From the NCBI GenBank assembly GCA_021846065.1, contig JAJZCP010000101.1, positions 1 through 6,246 of the forward strand: a DNA stretch of 6,246 nucleotides, given 5' to 3'. The notes beneath the pieces are model-generated. The model was not told where the DNA came from and did not search any database. It worked only from the letters and a program-made list of their open reading frames with translations. Below, in pieces: positions 1 through 6,246 of this stretch; within the stretch, counting starts at the first letter, position 1, and the number at the start of each line of letters is the position of its first letter. The position numbers were made by a program, and so were the translations under genes. The DNA is from Acidobacteriota bacterium (GTDB lineage Bacteria; Acidobacteriota; Terriglobia; Terriglobales; Acidobacteriaceae).

Positions 1-1313
1 AATAGTGCGTAGGAGATGTTGGCATCCTGGTTTGCCAGGCTGCGCACCTCCAGGTCTTCTACCAGACCGCGCACCTGCGCTTCGTTCAGCAGGAGTGTGG
101 GAACGGCGACAATCGTTTTGCAGGTTTCGGGGATTCCCTCCGAGAAATCGAGCTTCGGCAAGGGCTGGGGCTTGAACAACGCCGTGATGGTGTTATTTAC
201 CAGCTCCACTGCGCCTTGAGACGCAGGCAGCAGCAGCAGCAGGAACGCCAGTGCAAGCCGTCCGAGTGGGTTGTAGGCGGGAACCTGCGGCGCAATAATG
301 GCCGCCATGATCAGAAGGCCCAGCACCAGAATTCCGCCGATGTAAAAGTCGTCCGGATACTGTCGCATCGCCGCGCGCACCCGTTCCGGTACCGTGGGCT
401 CAAACGAAACCCGCCGCTCCAGTTCTGTCACTCCTGGCCCGACCAGGTAATACCCGACGTGGCTGCGCCGCATCGTCGTCCGTGGATCTACGTCGAGATT
501 GGTGACGGCGGTCTGCGCCAGCTCCAGCGCCGCCTGCGCCACCTGCACTTCATTCAGCGGGCTGTGCCGCGCAATGCGTGCCACCTCCAGCCGATACACC
601 TCGCGGCTCTCGTAGTCCATTGCCGCGTAGGCGTGAGCGGGGTCTTCCCGCAGCGTCGGCTCAAAGGGGACCAGCGGCTCCAGAATATTGGCCCACATCG
701 GCAGGCCCACTTCATTCAGAGAGCGCAGGGCAGCGTCCAGCGCGGCGTCACTGGTTGAAAGGTTGCCGACCGCGCCCGTTGTCTGCGCCAGCGCCTCTTC
801 AAGCAATGCATGCTTCAGCGCGACGGGCAGCGCGGAAAGTTCGCGTAAGGTCAGCGGCTCCTCGGTCTGGTAGCCGAGGATGAAGCTTGAAAACGACGGA
901 ATGGTCCACTGGTAGCGGGCCGCGCTCAGCATGGAATGCGCGACGCCAAAGATGCGAGGTGTTTCGAGGCCCGTCAGACTGCGCGCGAAGGGCAGCTTTG
1001 ACAGCGAGCGGATCGAGCCCTGCAGCTCCATCGCCGCGCCGCGCAGCAACCGCCCACTCTCCTCCAGACGCAGCAGACCAGGGCCCGCATTTGGGGCGCT
1101 GTCAAATTTCCCGGCGCGATGCGCTTCCTGCATGGTGCGGCGGCGCTCCCGGTTTCGCTCATCTGCGGCCTGCGCCAGCGCCAGCGCAGCCCCCGCCGTC
1201 CGTTCCACGTGCTGGCGGAACCGGCGCAGCTCCGTCGTCTGTGCCAGCAGTGGCTGACGGCTGCCAAAGGCGCGGCCTTCCGCGAAAAGGTCCATGGTCT
1301 CCGTCTCGTTCAT
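1..1313 (-). CDS. ndvB: Cyclic beta-1,2-glucan synthase-like protein (NdvB/ChvB family), N-terminal part, runs off left edge
   Basis: Reading the minus strand from the ATG at 1313 gives 437 codons with no stop, continuing past base 1. The first ~270 residues are soluble and mostly helical. They are followed by the stretch SHVGYYLVGPG (residues 284-294), which I recognise from NdvB-type synthases. Two hydrophobic segments follow (about 323-341 and 352-372, the second with five consecutive Leu). Then comes KLDFSEGIPE (387-396) and VPTLLLNEAQVRGLVEDLEV (404-423), the usual entry into the GT84 glycosyltransferase domain. Known NdvB proteins are about 2,800 residues, with the GT84 domain in the middle and a GH94-like phosphorylase domain at the C-terminus; both would lie off the window. 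Family members are inner-membrane enzymes that build cyclic beta-1,2-glucan from UDP-glucose. The start overlaps the upstream exporter stop as ATGA, so translational coupling is likely; Met7 is an alternative start. The exact product is inferred, because the catalytic residues are not in view. Confidence 0.85.
   Translation of the reverse strand, partial: MNETETMDLFAEGRAFGSRQPLLAQTTELRRFRQHVERTAGAALALAQAADERNRERRRTMQEAHRAGKFDSAPNAGPGLLRLEESGRLLRGAAMELQGSIRSLSKLPFARSLTGLETPRIFGVAHSMLSAARYQWTIPSFSSFILGYQTEEPLTLRELSALPVALKHALLEEALAQTTGAVGNLSTSDAALDAALRSLNEVGLPMWANILEPLVPFEPTLREDPAHAYAAMDYESREVYRLEVARIARHSPLNEVQVAQAALELAQTAVTNLDVDPRTTMRRSHVGYYLVGPGVTELERRVSFEPTVPERVRAAMRQYPDDFYIGGILVLGLLIMAAIIAPQVPAYNPLGRLALAFLLLLLPASQGAVELVNNTITALFKPQPLPKLDFSEGIPETCKTIVAVPTLLLNEAQVRGLVEDLEVRSLANQDANISYAL
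228..242. repeat. (CAG)5 / (CTG)5 trinucleotide run inside the glucan synthase-like gene
   Basis: Five perfect CAG units on the plus strand encode five consecutive CTG leucines (residues 358-362) in the second membrane segment of the NdvB-like protein. Slippage here would keep the frame and only change the length of the membrane helix. It is most likely a by-product of GC-rich leucine codon preference. Confidence 0.8.
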
Positions 1314-3139
1314 CGGTAGCTCGCCGCCTGCATTTCAAACATCTCCGCATACAAACCGCCGCGGCGCACCAGTTCGTCGTGTGTGCCTTCTTCCGTCAAC
1401 ACGCCGTGCGACAGCACCACAATACGGTCCGTCATCTTCACGGTTGAAAAGCGGTGCGAGATCAGGAGCGCCATCTTGCCCCGCGTCAGTTCGGCAAAAC
1501 GCTGGAAGACCTCCTGCTCGCTGCGCGCGTCAAGCGCCGAGGTCGGCTCATCGAGGATCAGCAGTTGTGCATTGCGCAGGTAGGCGCGGGCCAGTGCCAT
1601 GCGTTGCCATTCTCCGCCTGACAGGTCCACTCCGCCATCAAAGCGGCGCCCCAGCTGTTGATGCATATGCTCGGGCAGCTTTGCAATTACCTCGTCGGCC
1701 AGACTCATGCGAGCGGCCTCCGCAATGCGGTCCAGGTGGTCGCGCTCTTCGATGCGTCCCACTGCAATGTTGTCGCGCGCGGTCATCTCGTATCGCATAA
1801 AGTCCTGAAAGATTACGCCGATCTCATGGCACAGATCTTCAATGTCGTACTCGCGCAGGTCCACGCCATCGATCAGAATCTGCCCCTCGGTCGGGTCGTA
1901 AAGGCGCGTGATCAGCTTCACGATCGTCGTCTTGCCCTGACCGTTTTCACCGATCAGCGCCACCCGCTCCTCTGGATGCAGATGGAAGTTGAAGTTTTTA
2001 AGCACCAGGCGGGATGTACCCGGATACGCGAAGGACACATTGCGGAATTCAAAACCGCGGCGGATGGGCCGGGGAATCAGCACGGCATTCGGCTTGGAGC
2101 GAACCGTGGGCTGCATGGCGAAGAAACCCAGCAGATCGGTAAGGAACAACGCCTGGTCGGCGACGCCCGATGCGTTGACAAAAATCTGCTGCAGGTTGGC
2201 GCTTACCTGCAGAATGGCAGAGATCAACACCGTCAGAGCGGCAACATTAAATCGTCCGCGGATTGTCTCGAGCAGTACCAGACCGTACGCGCTGTAATAT
2301 CCGGCGGTCGCCAGAATGGAAAGCGCTGTACCGGCCAGCAGCTTGCGTTTCGACAACGAAACGTTCTGCCGAAAGATGATGTTGGCCATCTCGCTGAAGC
2401 TGTTGACCAGAAAATTGCGCAGGCCGAAAAGCTTCAGTTCCTTAGCCGCCTCCTTGCTGCCGCCTACGTCGCGCAGATAGTCCATCTTGCGCCGCAGCGG
2501 CGTTTGCTGAAAATTTTTGGCGTAGCCGAGGAAGGCGAAATGGCTTTCGCCGAGCAATGCAGGAATGGTTCCTGCAATCAACAGCAGCAACAGCCATGGC
2601 GAATAGGCCGCAATATAAACAGCGAGAGAGATGGTGGTGAGTACCTGTTGTGTCAGGGTGCCCAGCATTTGGATCATGGCAATTCGATCTGTCGCCTGCG
2701 CCTTGGCGCGGTCCAGCCGGTCGTAGTACTCCGGATTTTCAAACGCTGTGATGTCCAGCCGTGAAGCGTGCTCAATCACGCGGACGCTGATGTGCTCCAG
2801 GTACAGATCGCCCAGCAGGCTGTCGCAAAAGCCGATCGCCCGCGAAAGAATCGCCGCAATGCAGGCCAGGCCAAACTCCAGTGCAACCACCCACCAGAAG
2901 TACGAGGGCAGCGGAGCATGTGTCCGCAAGGTGGTGACAATGCGATCGATCAGCCAGTAGGAGACCTTGAGGATGGCCACCGGCGCGAGCGCCAGCGCAA
3001 GGCGCAGAACAAGCGACCACACGACGGTCTTCGGTCCGCAATCCCAGACCATCTTCATGACTGGCGGAACGTTGCGAAGCGCGTTCAGCCGCGTGCGCCA
3101 AGTATCGCCGTACGATTTGTCGGTGGTGTTCTTACTCAC
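1310..3139 (-). CDS. ABC exporter, fused transmembrane and ATP-binding domains
   Basis: This is a complete 609-residue half-transporter of the ABCB/MsbA type that would work as a homodimer in the inner membrane, using ATP to export a substrate. About six hydrophobic segments lie in residues 38-318 (roughly 38-64, 81-103, 161-179, 181-198, 267-289, 298-318). The ATPase domain spans about 361-609: A-loop Tyr372, Walker A GENGQGKTT (397-405), Q-loop Gln445, signature LSGGE (506-510), Walker B LLILDEP (526-532) with catalytic Glu531, D-loop SALD (534-537) and switch His562. All motifs are intact, so it should be active. The start is GTG; an in-frame TGA at 3148-3146 leaves no earlier start, and family-like sequence (LRNVPP, residues 21-26) argues against a much later one. 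Its stop overlaps the start of the glucan synthase-like gene, suggesting it exports a related glycan, as NdvA does beside NdvB. Lipid, peptide or drug export cannot be excluded. Confidence 0.93.
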   Translation of the reverse strand: MSKNTTDKSYGDTWRTRLNALRNVPPVMKMVWDCGPKTVVWSLVLRLALALAPVAILKVSYWLIDRIVTTLRTHAPLPSYFWWVVALEFGLACIAAILSRAIGFCDSLLGDLYLEHISVRVIEHASRLDITAFENPEYYDRLDRAKAQATDRIAMIQMLGTLTQQVLTTISLAVYIAAYSPWLLLLLIAGTIPALLGESHFAFLGYAKNFQQTPLRRKMDYLRDVGGSKEAAKELKLFGLRNFLVNSFSEMANIIFRQNVSLSKRKLLAGTALSILATAGYYSAYGLVLLETIRGRFNVAALTVLISAILQVSANLQQIFVNASGVADQALFLTDLLGFFAMQPTVRSKPNAVLIPRPIRRGFEFRNVSFAYPGTSRLVLKNFNFHLHPEERVALIGENGQGKTTIVKLITRLYDPTEGQILIDGVDLREYDIEDLCHEIGVIFQDFMRYEMTARDNIAVGRIEERDHLDRIAEAARMSLADEVIAKLPEHMHQQLGRRFDGGVDLSGGEWQRMALARAYLRNAQLLILDEPTSALDARSEQEVFQRFAELTRGKMALLISHRFSTVKMTDRIVVLSHGVLTEEGTHDELVRRGGLYAEMFEMQAASYR

Positions 3140-3159
3140 TCTGGGTCATTGGGCCGCAT
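3136..3159 (-). other. Possible 7-codon leader mini-ORF overlapping the exporter start
   Basis: On the minus strand an ATG at 3159 opens a frame reading MRPNDPE and stops at TGA 3138-3136. That TGA overlaps the GTG start of the exporter gene (GTGA at 3139-3136). The exporter has no convincing Shine-Dalgarno sequence of its own, so reinitiation after this mini-ORF is conceivable. Such a short frame can easily occur by chance, and no clear ribosome-binding site is seen in front of it. Confidence 0.15.
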
Positions 3160-3287
3160 CTAAGCGGTTGTGTTCATTCAGTTTTTCAGCAACGTGCGCC
3201 GGCCGCTGCGAATCCGGGCGCTGCAGCCGTCGTTCCTGGCAATTCTGTTCAATGCTGCAATGGTAGATGAGAGACTTGCCTTCGCAG

Positions 3288-3315
3288 TTTTCTTTTGGTT
3301 GCAACAATTTATGTT
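3288..3315 (+). promoter_or_regulatory. Weak sigma70-like promoter candidate for the GH15-treZ operon
   Basis: TTTTCT (3288-3293) and TATGTT (3310-3315) are separated by 16 bases in the AT-richest part of the intergenic region and would place transcription initiation about 25 bases before the GH15 start codon. Both boxes match the consensus only partly, so this is a guess by position and composition. Confidence 0.22.
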
Positions 3316-3337
3316 ACCGCCCATTGCGGGCAGAATC

Positions 3338-3340
3338 GGA
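3338..3340 (+). promoter_or_regulatory. Minimal ribosome-binding site for the GH15 gene
   Basis: GGA sits six bases before the ATG at 3347. The in-frame TAG at 3341-3343 leaves only one codon (CAA) between a stop and this ATG, so the start is fixed even though the Shine-Dalgarno match is short. Confidence 0.4.
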
Positions 3341-3346
3341 TAGCAA

Positions 3347-5164
3347 ATGACCCAACGACCGATCGATGCTTGTGGAATTATCGGCGACCTGCACTCTGTA
3401 GCGCTTGTTGCCATGGACGGCACGATTGACTGGTGCTGCCTGCCACAGTTTGACTCTCCCAGCGTTTTTGCTGCGTTGCTCGATCCCGAAAAAGGCGGGT
3501 ATTTCAGGCTGACACACGCTGAACCCGGCCTGAACAAGCAAATGTACATGCCGGAGACAAATGTACTGATGACACGCTTTCTCCGCGCCGAAGGCGTGGG
3601 CGAGCTCATCGACTTTATGCCGGTGCAGTCCGATCGGACGCAGGATAGCAGCGTCGTCAAGCACGAGATTATCCGCATTGCGCGGTCAGTTCGGGGCACC
3701 GTTCACTTTCGCGTGGAATGCCTGCCAGCCTTTGACTACGCTCGCAAGCCCCACACGGTAAAGCTGATCCAGGGAGGAGTTGAATTCAATGCGGAGGGCC
3801 ATCGCATGCTGCTGCTGGGTCCCGGACCCTGGCGGCTGGAAGATGGCAAGGCTTGCACTGAGTTTACGCTGAAGCCGAAGGAGACGGCCGAATTTGCACT
3901 GCGTTATGTTGTGGATCACGAAGCGGATGAAATCAATACGCCGATCGATGGACAGCGGCTGATGGATGAAACGCTGCGCTATTGGCGCTGTTGGCTGTCG
4001 CAGTGCACATACACTGGCCGCTGGCGGGAAAACGTCTACCGCTCGGCGCTCACCCTGAAGCTGATGACGCATCATCCCACCGGCGCCATCGTCGCGGCGC
4101 CCACCTGCAGCCTGCCGGAGGAGATTGGCGGCCAGCGCAACTGGGACTACCGCTATACCTGGGTCCGTGATGCGGCCTTCACCGTCTTCATCCTTATTCG
4201 CCTTGGTTTTCGCGAGGAGGCAACCGCGTTCATCGGCTGGCTGGCACAGCGCATTCGAGAGGCCGACGGCACGCAGGGTCCGCTCAACACCATGTATAGC
4301 CTGGATGGTGGCAGCGACCTTACGGAGACGACGCTTGACAATATGAGCGGCTATCGCAACTCGAAGCCGGTCCGCGTCGGCAATGCCGCCTCCGGTCAAC
4401 TGCAGCTGGATATCTACGGCGAGATGATGGACGCAATCTACCTCTACGACAAGCACGTTGCGCCAATCTCGTATGACCTTTGGACGCGCATGCGCCGTGT
4501 GCTCGACTGGGTGGCCAAGAACTGGGAGCAGCCGGACGACGGAATGTGGGAGGTGCGGAGCCAGCGAAAATGTTTCGTCTACTCCAAACTGCAATGTTGG
4601 GTGGCCCTCGACCGTGGCATTCGCATGGCCCAGTCGCGCAGCCTTCCGCTCGATGTTCCAGAACTGCGCAATCAGCGCGATCGAATCTTCAACTCCATCA
4701 TGACGGATGGCTGGCATGAGAAGCAGAACACCTTTGTGCAGGCGTACGGATCGGAGGCTCTCGATGCAAGCTTGCTGATGATGCCGGTCGTCCTCTTCCT
4801 GGCGCCCAACGATCCCCGCATGCTGGGCACGCTTGACGCCATCCGGGAAAACCTGGCTTCCGACAATCTCGTCTATCGCTACTCGCAGGATGGCGATATG
4901 GTGGCCAGTGATGGCTTATCTGGCCACGAGGGAACGTTCAGCATGTGCACCTTCTGGCTTGTCGACGCGCTCGCTCGCGCGGGCCAGCTGGAAGATGCGC
5001 GCTTCATCTTTGAGAAAATGCTGACCTACTCCAATCATCTGGGGCTTTACTCCGAAGAGATTGGCGGAACTGGCATCGCGCTTGGAAATTTCCCGCAAGC
5101 GCTTACACATCTTGGCCTGATCAGTGCGGCCCTGCATCTGGATGAGAAATTGAAGCGACTATGA
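3347..5164 (+). CDS. Glycoside hydrolase family 15 (glucoamylase or trehalase)
   Basis: This complete 605-residue protein has the two-domain build of bacterial GH15 enzymes: an N-terminal beta-sandwich (about 1-195, opening with the typical IIGDLHSVALV and DGTIDWCCLP) and an (alpha/alpha)6 catalytic barrel (about 215-600). Landmarks are NWDYRYTWVRDA (265-276), DDGMWEVRS (397-405), HEGTFSMCTFWLVDALARAG (527-546) and LYSEEIGGTGIALGNFPQ (567-584). By analogy with fungal glucoamylase, Glu402 is the likely catalytic acid and Glu570 the likely base; both are present, so the enzyme should be active. There is no signal peptide, so it acts in the cytoplasm. Family members hydrolyse terminal alpha-1,4 or alpha-1,6 glucose from maltodextrin or glycogen; others (mycobacterial and Thermoplasma enzymes) are trehalases. 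Its stop overlaps the treZ start as ATGA, placing it in glycogen/trehalose turnover. Which substrate is used cannot be read from sequence alone. Confidence 0.93.
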   Translation: MTQRPIDACGIIGDLHSVALVAMDGTIDWCCLPQFDSPSVFAALLDPEKGGYFRLTHAEPGLNKQMYMPETNVLMTRFLRAEGVGELIDFMPVQSDRTQDSSVVKHEIIRIARSVRGTVHFRVECLPAFDYARKPHTVKLIQGGVEFNAEGHRMLLLGPGPWRLEDGKACTEFTLKPKETAEFALRYVVDHEADEINTPIDGQRLMDETLRYWRCWLSQCTYTGRWRENVYRSALTLKLMTHHPTGAIVAAPTCSLPEEIGGQRNWDYRYTWVRDAAFTVFILIRLGFREEATAFIGWLAQRIREADGTQGPLNTMYSLDGGSDLTETTLDNMSGYRNSKPVRVGNAASGQLQLDIYGEMMDAIYLYDKHVAPISYDLWTRMRRVLDWVAKNWEQPDDGMWEVRSQRKCFVYSKLQCWVALDRGIRMAQSRSLPLDVPELRNQRDRIFNSIMTDGWHEKQNTFVQAYGSEALDASLLMMPVVLFLAPNDPRMLGTLDAIRENLASDNLVYRYSQDGDMVASDGLSGHEGTFSMCTFWLVDALARAGQLEDARFIFEKMLTYSNHLGLYSEEIGGTGIALGNFPQALTHLGLISAALHLDEKLKRL

Positions 5165-6246
5165 CAGAAAAGCAAAGAGCAGCGGTGTTGGATCATGCAA
5201 CCAGCCACTATTCCTTCGGTCCGCAGCTTGACCAGGCAGGCTGCGAATTTCGCCTGTGGGCCCGACCGGACGCGCGCATTACGCTTGTCCTGCGGGAGGC
5301 CGGTGGCGAACGACGCTTTCCGATGCGGTGTGACCCGGACGGCATCTTTCGCATTCACGTTCCAGGTGTGCGCGCCGGGGCCCGCTATTGGTTCGCGTTT
5401 AATGACGATGGACCGTTTCCGGATCCCGCCTCTCGCTACCAGCCGGAGGGCGTGCACGCCGCCTCACAGGTGGTGGATGCCAGCCTTTTCGACTGGAGCG
5501 CAGACCGCGCGCTTAGTCTCAGCCGCCGCGAACTGGTGATCTACGAGCTGCACGTCGGCGCCTTTACGGCGGCGGGCACGTTCATCGCGGCGATTGAAAA
5601 GCTCGATGCGCTGCGCGATCTCGGCATCAACACGATTGAGCTGATGCCCATTGCCGATTTTGCCGGAGAGCGCAACTGGGGCTACGACGGCGTAAGCCTC
5701 TATGCGCCCGCCCACACTTATGGCACCCCGGACGATCTGCGCCGCCTGATTCTTGAGGCGCATCGCCGCGGACTTGCAGTGCTGATGGACGTTGTCTACA
5801 ACCACCTCGGGCCGGATGGCGCGTATCACTCGACCTTTGCACCGCATTTCTATTCCAAGCGTCATAAGACGCCCTGGGGCGATGGCCTGAATTTTGACGC
5901 CGAAGAACGCGATAAGGTGCGCAACTACTTTATCGAGAGCGCCCTCATGTGGGTGCGGGAGTATCATGCGGACGGCTTGCGCGCAGATGCGACCATGGCG
6001 ATTCAGGACGACAGCCAGCCGCACTTTCTCGCCGAGTTGACAGATCGCGTCCGCGCCGAGGCTCGCGCACTCGGCCGCACGGTCTTCCTGTTTGCGGAGG
6101 ACGAGCGCAACGAGCGCCGCCTGGTCTTACCGACAGCGGACGGCGGCTACGGGTTCGACGGCGTCTGGGCGGATGACTTTCACCATCACATGCGCCGCCG
6201 GCTGGCGGGCGACTGCGACGGCTACTTCTGTGACTTTGACGGAAAG
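5161..6246 (+). CDS. treZ: Malto-oligosyltrehalose trehalohydrolase, partial (cut by right edge)
   Basis: The open frame from ATG 5161 continues 362 codons to the window end; the whole family is usually about 560-620 residues. It is a GH13 enzyme that cleaves maltooligosyltrehalose, made by TreY, to free trehalose and a shortened maltodextrin in the cytoplasm. An N-terminal beta domain (about 18-105) contains the TreZ-typical PDPASRYQPEGVHAASQVVD (87-106). The barrel begins at YELHVGAFT (128-136). GH13 region I is DVVYNH (210-215), followed by TPWGDGLNFD (237-246). Region II is DGLRADAT (271-278) with likely nucleophile Asp276, and region III is FAEDERN (311-317) with likely acid Glu313. WADDFHH (336-342) is also characteristic of TreZ. 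The third catalytic Asp lies beyond the edge. Residue 279 is Met where I would expect His, and 275 is Ala where Leu is usual. GAAG at 5152-5155 is a weak ribosome-binding site, and the four-base overlap with the GH15 stop suggests coupled translation. Confidence 0.95.
   Translation, partial: MTEKQRAAVLDHATSHYSFGPQLDQAGCEFRLWARPDARITLVLREAGGERRFPMRCDPDGIFRIHVPGVRAGARYWFAFNDDGPFPDPASRYQPEGVHAASQVVDASLFDWSADRALSLSRRELVIYELHVGAFTAAGTFIAAIEKLDALRDLGINTIELMPIADFAGERNWGYDGVSLYAPAHTYGTPDDLRRLILEAHRRGLAVLMDVVYNHLGPDGAYHSTFAPHFYSKRHKTPWGDGLNFDAEERDKVRNYFIESALMWVREYHADGLRADATMAIQDDSQPHFLAELTDRVRAEARALGRTVFLFAEDERNERRLVLPTADGGYGFDGVWADDFHHHMRRRLAGDCDGYFCDFDGK

Larger units (their letters stand above)
3140..3346. 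promoter_or_regulatory. Divergent intergenic control region between exporter/glucan and GH15/treZ operons
   Basis: These 207 bases separate two outward-facing operons and are the only sizeable non-coding stretch, so promoters for both directions should lie here. The right part (about 3275-3315) is locally AT-rich, in contrast to the GC-rich left part (3195-3230), which contains the overlapping palindromes GCCGGC/CGGCCG at 3198-3205 and the 8-base palindrome GCTGCAGC at 3220-3227. A small inverted repeat CCGC-N5-GCGG lies at 3317-3329, just upstream of the GH15 start. I see no recognisable operator of a named regulator, no riboswitch and no tRNA. A spurious minus-strand frame crosses the region, but it is the antisense of the GH15 gene and looks non-coding. 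Confidence 0.6.

Noticed and set aside
216..1447. Several plus-strand open frames of 60-190 codons at the left end
   Set aside because: They overlap the continuous minus-strand NdvB-like frame, which has family-specific motifs. The plus-strand translations are Arg/Pro/Ser/Ala-rich low-complexity shadows.
1658..2764. Long plus-strand open frame (368 codons) opposite the ABC exporter
   Set aside because: It is antisense to a clear ABC transporter with all motifs. Its protein is rich in Gln, His and Arg with no recognisable domain, which is typical of an antisense shadow in GC-rich DNA.
3317..3331. Short inverted repeat as a transcription terminator
   Set aside because: The stem is only four pairs, there is no T-run after it, and it lies between a promoter region and a start codon rather than after a gene.
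3178..3699. Minus-strand open frame crossing the intergenic region
   Set aside because: Most of it is antisense to the start of the GH15 gene, and its composition and lack of any recognisable motif argue against a real protein.
3686..4717. Long minus-strand open frame (343 codons) opposite the GH15 gene
   Set aside because: It lies fully inside the GH15 gene, which has intact family motifs. The antisense translation shows no domain or plausible start region.
5464..6024. Minus-strand open frame (186 codons) opposite treZ
   Set aside because: Antisense to conserved GH13 motifs of TreZ; no independent evidence.

Overview
The window holds four genes in two divergent pairs, and at least 95% of it is coding. 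The organism is probably a GC-rich soil bacterium. The mix of an NdvB-type glucan synthase, a GH15/TreZ pair and GC-rich codon choice would fit an Acidobacteriota (Terriglobia-like) genome. That taxonomic call is inference from gene content and protein style, not from a marker gene.

Left half, minus strand (3139 down to 1): an ABC exporter with fused membrane and ATPase domains (609 aa) is followed directly by the first 437 residues of a very large cyclic beta-1,2-glucan synthase-like (NdvB/ChvB family) protein that runs off the left edge. The two reading frames overlap by four bases (ATGA), so they are almost certainly co-transcribed and translationally coupled. By analogy with the rhizobial pair NdvA (exporter) and NdvB (synthase), the exporter could carry a beta-glucan or its precursor. 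It is not an obvious NdvA orthologue, so this is only a hypothesis.

Middle (3140-3346): a 207-base divergent intergenic region that must contain the promoters of both operons. Only weak promoter-like matches are visible. A 7-codon mini-ORF ends on the GTG start of the exporter gene.

Right half, plus strand (3347 to 6246): a complete GH15 glucoamylase/trehalase-family hydrolase (605 aa) overlaps by four bases (ATGA) the start of treZ, malto-oligosyltrehalose trehalohydrolase (362 residues present, cut by the right edge). TreZ releases trehalose from the non-reducing maltooligosyltrehalose made by TreY from glycogen or maltodextrin. The GH15 enzyme would either trim alpha-glucan ends to glucose or hydrolyse trehalose. 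A treY gene is expected just beyond the right edge.

Taken together, the locus joins two carbohydrate systems often tied to osmotic or desiccation tolerance, periplasmic beta-glucan and trehalose, back to back around one control region. I found no RNA gene, mobile element, CRISPR array or clear terminator. I do not see a wholly new system here; the most open questions are the exporter's substrate, the GH15 enzyme's substrate and a residue change in the TreZ active-site region.
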